The position numbers were made by a program, and so were the translations under genes. The notes below the pieces were generated by a model, which made no database searches, had not been told where the DNA came from, and saw only the letters and a program-made list of their open reading frames with translations. This document shows, piece after piece, positions 49,081-53,525 of a stretch of DNA of 53,525 nt. Source of the stretch: Pyrinomonadaceae bacterium (lineage in GTDB: Bacteria > Acidobacteriota > Blastocatellia > Pyrinomonadales > Pyrinomonadaceae). Each line of letters begins with the position of its first letter. Positions within the stretch are counted from its first letter, which is position 1. The DNA lies in contig JALHNX010000011.1 in NCBI GenBank assembly GCA_022843305.1, positions 1 through 53,525 of the forward strand, written 5' to 3'.

Positions 49081-49172
49081 AACTCAAAGACGCGAAGCCG
49101 CAAAGATTTTTAGAATGCTTTAATAACAGCTTAAAAATCCTTTGCGGCTTCGCGCCTTTGCGCCTTTGCGTT
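49081..49172. repeat. Intergenic inverted repeat, GCGAAGCCGCAAAG type
   Basis: Left arm CGCGAAGCCGCAAAGATTTT; right arm AAAAATCCTTTGCGGCTTCG with CGCCTTTGCG units to 49172. The long GC-rich part makes this a stable hairpin between the DUF4760-like and helicase genes. Confidence 0.88.
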
Positions 49173-49234
49173 AAAAATCACCTTTCCGCAAAATTTTTAT
49201 CCGCGTTCATCTGTGATAATCTATCGTTTCACCG

Positions 49235-51385
49235 ATGAAAAAATACGTTATCAAACGCGCCGAAAATTCTTTGCCCGAGCAATTGACTCGTTACCGCGAG
49301 GAATTGAACGCCGAGCAGTTTCGGGTCGTAACGGCAAAACCGGGCGCGGCTTTGGTCGTGGCGGGCGCGGGAACAGGCAAGACGCGGACGATAACTTATC
49401 GCGTCGCGTATCTTATCGAACAGGGCATTTCGCCCCAAAAGATTTTTTTGGCGACTTTTACGAATCGGGCGGCGCGGGAAATGTTGCGGCGCGTCGAAAA
49501 TCTGACGGGTTCGCAAAATGTCCATCGCGTCTGGGGCGGAACGTTTCACCGGATCGCCAATTTAATTTTAAGAAAACACGCCGTTTCCATCGGCTATTCA
49601 TCGAATTATTCTATTCTCGACGCGGAAGACGCGAAGGAATTCGTCAACGTCTGTATTGACGAAGCCGGAATTGACACAAAGGCAAAGCGTTTTCCGAAAG
49701 CCGAAGTCGTTCAGGACATCATTTCCTACGCGAACAACACTGACCGACCGATCGAGAATGTGATTATCGGCAAGTATCCTTACTTTGAAATGCTGACGCA
49801 GCAAATCAAGCGCGTTGATATGATTTTTCAGGAGCGAAAGCGCGAACGAAACGTGATGGATTACGACGATTTGCTTTTGAACTGGAAATGCCTTTTAGTC
49901 GAAAAGCCCGACATTGCCGACCTTTATGCCGAACAATTCGAGCATATTCTAGTTGACGAATATCAGGACACTAACCGTCTGCAAGCTGAGATCATTGATC
50001 TGCTCGCGGTCAAACACCGCAACGTGATGGTCGTCGGCGACGACGCGCAAAGTATTTTCGCGTGGCGCGGCGCGGAGTTTACGAACATTTACGAATTTCC
50101 CGAACGCTACCCGGAAGCGGAAGTTTACAAGCTCGAAACGAATTATCGTTCGACACCCGAGATTTTAGGACTCGCCAACACTTCGATTGCCAACAATCGC
50201 CGCCAATTTCCAAAGATGCTGCAAGCCGTCAAAAAATCGCGCGATTTCAAGCCGGCGATGATTCCCTGCGCGAACGTCGAACAGCAGTCGGCGTTTATCG
50301 CGGCGCGGATTTTGGAATTACGCGACGAAGGCACGAGTCTGGAAGAAATCGCCGTTATGTATCGCTCGCATTATCATTCGCTCGAATTGCAACTTGAATT
50401 AACGCGCCGCAACATTCCATATCGCGTCCAATCGGGTGTGCGATTTTTTGAACAAGCGCATCTGAAAGATGTCATTTCATATCTGCGAATCATCGTCAAT
50501 CCGCGCGACGAACTCGCGTGGAAACGAATTTTAAAGATGATTCCAAGCGTCGGCAATGCGACGGCGAACCGGATTTATGAAAGTATGGTGTTGTCAGAAC
50601 CGCCTGCGGTAGCGGGCGGGTTAACGATTGTCAAAAAGACTTCACACAGCAAATCTTACCCGCCCGCTACCGCAGGCGGCTCTGACAGGTTGACGCTCAC
50701 ACTTCCGGCATCGCTCAATCGTTTGCAGAGCAAACAATCGTGGCAGAATTTCGTCAAACTTCTTGAATTATTAACGACCGACGAAAACCGCAACAATCCC
50801 GCGAAGCAAATCGAATTGATTCTGACAAACGGCTACGAACAACATTTGCAGGAAACGTTCGAGAACGCCGAAGCCCGATTGGAAGATTTGCGGCAACTCG
50901 CGCTTTACGCTTCACGCTATAATTCGACCGAAGATTTTTTGTCCGAACTCGCGTTGCTTTCGACCGAACGCTTTAAAGAACCCGCCGGAATCACGGGCGA
51001 AGACGTGATTCAAGGCGGCGAGGAAGACGAGCTTTTAACTTTAACATCGGTGCATCAGGCAAAAGGTTTGGAATGGAAAGCGGTCTTTCTGATCTGGGCG
51101 GCGGAAGGCAAATTTCCTTCGCCCAGAAGTTTAAAGGAAATTGATTCGGAAGAAGAAGAACGCCGTCTCTGGTATGTCGCTTTGACGCGCGCGCAGGACG
51201 AATTATATTTAACTTATCCGCTGATGATGATTGATTATTCGCGGCAGGTCGTGCTGCAAAAACCGTCGCGCTTTATCATGGAATGCCCGCCCGTGCTTTT
51301 TGAAGTTTGGAGTCTCGAAGAAGAATCGCGCCCGTTCGATGCGCCGGTTCAGATCGAAGAAAAGACGCAGGAGTTTTTGAATTAA
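49235..51385 (+). CDS. UvrD/PcrA-family ATP-dependent DNA helicase (with in-frame palindromic insertion)
   Basis: A 716-residue superfamily 1 3'-5' DNA helicase. Walker A GAGTGKT (44-50), DEYQDTN (241-247), GDDAQSIFAWRGA, YRSTPEILGLANTSI, TSVHQAKGLEWKAVFL and WYVALTRAQDELYL cover the helicase motifs. Residues about 453-485, after the 2B-domain stretch IPSVGNATANRIYES, are encoded by a 96-bp palindromic element (SEPPAVAGGL to YPPATAGGSD) that keeps the frame. The insertion lies in the mobile 2B domain, so activity may be kept. The gene for a ferredoxin-like protein starts 2 bp after the stop. Confidence 0.93.
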   Translation: MKKYVIKRAENSLPEQLTRYREELNAEQFRVVTAKPGAALVVAGAGTGKTRTITYRVAYLIEQGISPQKIFLATFTNRAAREMLRRVENLTGSQNVHRVWGGTFHRIANLILRKHAVSIGYSSNYSILDAEDAKEFVNVCIDEAGIDTKAKRFPKAEVVQDIISYANNTDRPIENVIIGKYPYFEMLTQQIKRVDMIFQERKRERNVMDYDDLLLNWKCLLVEKPDIADLYAEQFEHILVDEYQDTNRLQAEIIDLLAVKHRNVMVVGDDAQSIFAWRGAEFTNIYEFPERYPEAEVYKLETNYRSTPEILGLANTSIANNRRQFPKMLQAVKKSRDFKPAMIPCANVEQQSAFIAARILELRDEGTSLEEIAVMYRSHYHSLELQLELTRRNIPYRVQSGVRFFEQAHLKDVISYLRIIVNPRDELAWKRILKMIPSVGNATANRIYESMVLSEPPAVAGGLTIVKKTSHSKSYPPATAGGSDRLTLTLPASLNRLQSKQSWQNFVKLLELLTTDENRNNPAKQIELILTNGYEQHLQETFENAEARLEDLRQLALYASRYNSTEDFLSELALLSTERFKEPAGITGEDVIQGGEEDELLTLTSVHQAKGLEWKAVFLIWAAEGKFPSPRSLKEIDSEEEERRLWYVALTRAQDELYLTYPLMMIDYSRQVVLQKPSRFIMECPPVLFEVWSLEEESRPFDAPVQIEEKTQEFLN
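50592..50687. repeat. TGTCAG palindromic element inserted in frame inside the helicase gene
   Basis: Arms 50592-50621 (TGTCAGAACCGCCTGCGG then TAGCGGGCGGGT) and 50658-50687 are complements with one mismatch over 30 bp, around a 36-bp loop. Total length 96 bp = 32 codons. The left arm translates to SEPPAVAGG and the right to PPATAGGSD. A second copy lies at 16800-16896. Confidence 0.95.
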
Positions 51386-51387
51386 AT

Positions 51388-51690
51388 ATGAGTAACGAAA
51401 AACCGTCAAGATTTGAAAAGAATGTTTCGGGAGATTTCTATACGACCGGAGATTGTCTTGCCTGTGATGCTCCCGAATCTGAAGCGCGTGATTTGCTCGC
51501 TCCTTTAGAAGGTGGAAATTACGACACTTATTTTATAAAGCAACCCGAAACGCCGGAAGAAATAGAACGAGCGTGCTGCGCGCTTGAAGTATGTTGCGTC
51601 GCCGCGCTTCGATACGGCGATAAGAATCCGAATATTATCCGCAGGCTCGGCAATAATCCGGAATATTGTGATTATTTGCTGCCCGATTAA
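51388..51690 (+). CDS. Small ferredoxin-like protein
   Basis: A 100-residue protein resembling a small single-domain ferredoxin-like family: NVSGDFYTTGDCLACDAPES, then YDTYFIKQPETPEEIERACC and ALEVCCVAALRYGDKNPNII. Cys residues at CLAC and in CC/CC pairs could bind an Fe-S cluster, but the classical CxxCxxCxxxC run is absent. It starts 2 bp after the helicase stop and is probably co-transcribed. Function unknown. Confidence 0.6.
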   Translation: MSNEKPSRFEKNVSGDFYTTGDCLACDAPESEARDLLAPLEGGNYDTYFIKQPETPEEIERACCALEVCCVAALRYGDKNPNIIRRLGNNPEYCDYLLPD

Positions 51691-51705
51691 ACGTTATAAA
51701 CTCTG

Positions 51706-53133
51706 TCACGAAAACTCTCTTTCAAACGCCGATTTTGCTGCGTGATAACCGCACATTCCGTGAACTCCGCCGCCGGGCGGAGTTGACGACGAGCAAATAT
51801 AGAGACCTTTTGACGGAATCGCGTAAGGATTGATTTTTGCGACGGGACGCGTGAAAAGCTGTGAAAGAATTCCCGCGCCGCCGTTGATGTCGCCGCCGAT
51901 GTAATTGGCGTTATGCTTTTCCAAATCGGCGGGCGATTTTACCGCTTTTGCGAGAATACAATCACGAAATCCGGGCGCGAAACGCTCGATCTGGTTTTCG
52001 ATTTGTTCGGTCATATCGGCAGTTGCTCCGTTTGGAACGTGACAGTATGCCCAAGCCGTGTGTTTATTTTCGGGTGCGCGCGTCGTGTCGAAAAGGCTGT
52101 TTTGCGCGACCAGAACAAACGGCGTTTCGGAAATTTTCCCTTCCGCGTGAGCGCGTTCCGATTCGGCGATTTCTTCAAAAGTTCCGCCGACGTGAACCGT
52201 TCCCGCTTCAAAACACTGCTTCGCCTTCCACGGAATCGGCTCGTTCAGCGCAAAATCCATCTTGAAAACGCCCGCGCCGTATTTGTATTTTTCGAGCCGT
52301 TTGCGGTAAGCGTCGGGCAGGCGATGCGCGGTGATTTTGATGATTTGACGCGGCGTAATATCAAATAAAACAACGCGTGAGGCGGGCAGTTCGTCAATAT
52401 TTTTAACCTCGAAATCGGTTTCGATCTTTCCGCCTAAGCTGAGAAAATACGCGCCGAGCGCGTCGGCGATTTTATTTGCGCCCCCGCGCGGAAATCCCCA
52501 GCCGACGGCGTGCGCCGTCAGAAGCAAAACCAAACCGTAAGCCGCGCTCGGCACATCTTCGAGCGGAATCATCGAATGTGCCGCGTTGCCCGCAAACATT
52601 GCGCGGGCGCGCGGTTCGGTAAAATAATGATCAACCAGATTTTTCGCCGAGGTCATTCCTTTAAGCCCGAACGCACCCATAAAAAACGGATTCGAGGGAA
52701 TACCTAACGGCGCGAGAATATCCGATGCAAGCACGCCGAAATTTCTTGCCAGAACCGTCACGAGTCTTTCATAACTCGTGCCGTCCAAGCCTAAATTTGC
52801 GGCGGTTTCTTCGACCGAGCTTTTGAGCAGAACGGCAGTTCCGTCATCGAGCGGATGCGCGACCGACGCGGCGGGCTGAATGAATTCAAGCCCGAAATCC
52901 CTGAGCGGCAGAGTTTGAAAAAAAGGCGAAACGATCGCCAAAGGATGAATCGCCGAGCAAATATCGTGCGTAAATCCCGGCAGAGTCAGCTCCGCCGAAC
53001 GCGTTCCGCCGCCAATCTCTCCGGCGGCTTCAACCACCAAAACCGAAAGTTTCCGCTGCGCCAGATAAATTGCCGCCGCCAGACCGTTCGGACCGGAACC
53101 GATCACAATTGCGTCGTATTGATAATTTTTCAC
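51706..53133 (-). CDS. Phytoene-desaturase-like FAD-dependent oxidoreductase
   Basis: A 475-residue amine-oxidase/phytoene-dehydrogenase-type flavoprotein. N-terminal FAD motif DAIVIGSGPNGLAAAIYLA (7-25), then EIGGGTRSAELTLPGF and the C-terminal FAD contact region GLYICSSSTPPGGGVHGMCG. This branch (NGLAAA, SPGG-like PPGGGVHG) is usually called NAD(P)/FAD-dependent oxidoreductase of unknown substrate, so carotenoid desaturation is not certain. No phytoene synthase lies near. The partial gene further upstream on the same strand may be co-transcribed. Confidence 0.87.
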   Translation of the reverse strand: MKNYQYDAIVIGSGPNGLAAAIYLAQRKLSVLVVEAAGEIGGGTRSAELTLPGFTHDICSAIHPLAIVSPFFQTLPLRDFGLEFIQPAASVAHPLDDGTAVLLKSSVEETAANLGLDGTSYERLVTVLARNFGVLASDILAPLGIPSNPFFMGAFGLKGMTSAKNLVDHYFTEPRARAMFAGNAAHSMIPLEDVPSAAYGLVLLLTAHAVGWGFPRGGANKIADALGAYFLSLGGKIETDFEVKNIDELPASRVVLFDITPRQIIKITAHRLPDAYRKRLEKYKYGAGVFKMDFALNEPIPWKAKQCFEAGTVHVGGTFEEIAESERAHAEGKISETPFVLVAQNSLFDTTRAPENKHTAWAYCHVPNGATADMTEQIENQIERFAPGFRDCILAKAVKSPADLEKHNANYIGGDINGGAGILSQLFTRPVAKINPYAIPSKGLYICSSSTPPGGGVHGMCGYHAAKSAFEREFS

Positions 53134-53156
53134 CTTTGTTCCCGCTTGTTAAAAAC

Positions 53157-53525
53157 TTAATTTTTCTGCTCGTTTGCAGCGTCTTCCATCAAATGATGAC
53201 AAAACTTTTCCCACTCGCCGCGCTGCAGCCCGAGATACGAACCGAGATTGACCGCCGCGTTGCGCACCGTTTCGAGCGTGCCGTCGGTTTCCCGCGTATT
53301 CATTTTTTCGTTCAGACCGATGACGTAAAGCCCGACCTTGGTAGCTCTTCGCAAAAGGCAGAAATTATTGGTTGATTCGTCGGTAAAAAAATGCGAGATC
53401 ACGGTTTTGTCGGCGCTTTCGTCGGTCGGATCGAAGGTCGGGCTGACGGTGACGATGAATTCTTCCGCCGTTTCATGAATGCCCATGACACGCACCCAAT
53501 CGTATTTCATCGTTCCTTTGAGCGA
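53157..53525 (-). CDS. Hypothetical protein, possibly truncated by the window end
   Basis: At least 117 residues: MKYDWVRVMGIHETAEEFIV, a Thr/Ser-rich segment (SPTFDPTDESADKT), then NFCLLRRATKVGLYVIGLNE and a helical C-terminus ending EDAANEQKN. The frame is open to the window edge. The ATG at 53510 has AAAGGA only 3 bp before it, so the real start may be outside. No family is recognised. Confidence 0.5.
   Translation of the reverse strand, partial: SLKGTMKYDWVRVMGIHETAEEFIVTVSPTFDPTDESADKTVISHFFTDESTNNFCLLRRATKVGLYVIGLNEKMNTRETDGTLETVRNAAVNLGSYLGLQRGEWEKFCHHLMEDAANEQKN

Overview
The window most likely comes from an acidobacterium, probably of the class Blastocatellia (order Pyrinomonadales). 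This is inferred, not read from a marker gene. The grounds are: moderate GC with AT-rich intergenic regions; secreted proteases ending in calcium-binding FG-GAP repeats of the type DxDGDGKxDxxxFRPS; a TPR-CHAT protein next to a sigma factor; and futalosine-pathway menaquinone genes. There are no rRNA, tRNA or CRISPR loci. Most of the window is chromosomal housekeeping and envelope genes.

Layout. 1-3.3 kb: purF (5' truncated by the window), a rhodanese lipoprotein with an in-frame UGA exactly at its expected catalytic Cys (selenoprotein candidate), an orphan HicB-like gene, and wecB. 3.5-13.2 kb: an envelope cluster on the plus strand, made of an exported TPR-CHAT putative protease, a sigma-70 family factor, a single-pass anti-sigma-like protein, a secreted two-domain protein, an outer-membrane barrel-like protein and another secreted protein. 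Two genes of this cluster share an upstream promoter-like motif. 13.2-17.8 kb: a nucleotide-sugar dehydrogenase, a helical-repeat protein, a DUF2227 membrane protein and a UbiA-type prenyltransferase (mqnP-like). 17.9-21.9 kb: a transferred block with a VapBC-like pair, a truncated C5 DNA methyltransferase and a restriction-enzyme-like gene. It is flanked by two copies of the 5' end of mqnE, and only the downstream copy continues into a full gene. 21.9-24.6 kb: a DUF6438 protein, two Uma2 nucleases and an LpxL-like acyltransferase.

24.6-31.4 kb (minus strand): sugar epimerase, RDD protein, endonuclease/exonuclease/phosphatase-fold protein, aguA and aguB (agmatine to putrescine) and tyrS. 31.6-33.8 kb: proC, then a hypothetical protein, a GNAT acetyltransferase and a lone SRA-like protein. 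34.0-42.7 kb: three secreted zinc metalloproteases, two with nearly the same six-repeat FG-GAP tail. 42.8-53.5 kb: Nudix, pyrE-like PRTase, plsC-like, recR, ybaB, an AraC regulator, a TPR protein, a UvrD/PcrA helicase, a small ferredoxin-like protein, a phytoene-desaturase-like oxidoreductase and a partial gene.

Two genome-wide themes stand out. First, about fifteen intergenic inverted repeats are each built from short direct-repeat units. Several fill the whole space from one stop codon to the next start codon, leaving no visible Shine-Dalgarno. Second, a different palindrome of about 96 bp occurs once directly before mqnP and once in frame inside the helicase gene, like the Rickettsia palindromic elements. 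The candidates for undescribed biology are the TPR-CHAT/sigma/anti-sigma-like envelope cluster, the UGA-containing rhodanese and the start-codon-abutting repeat family.
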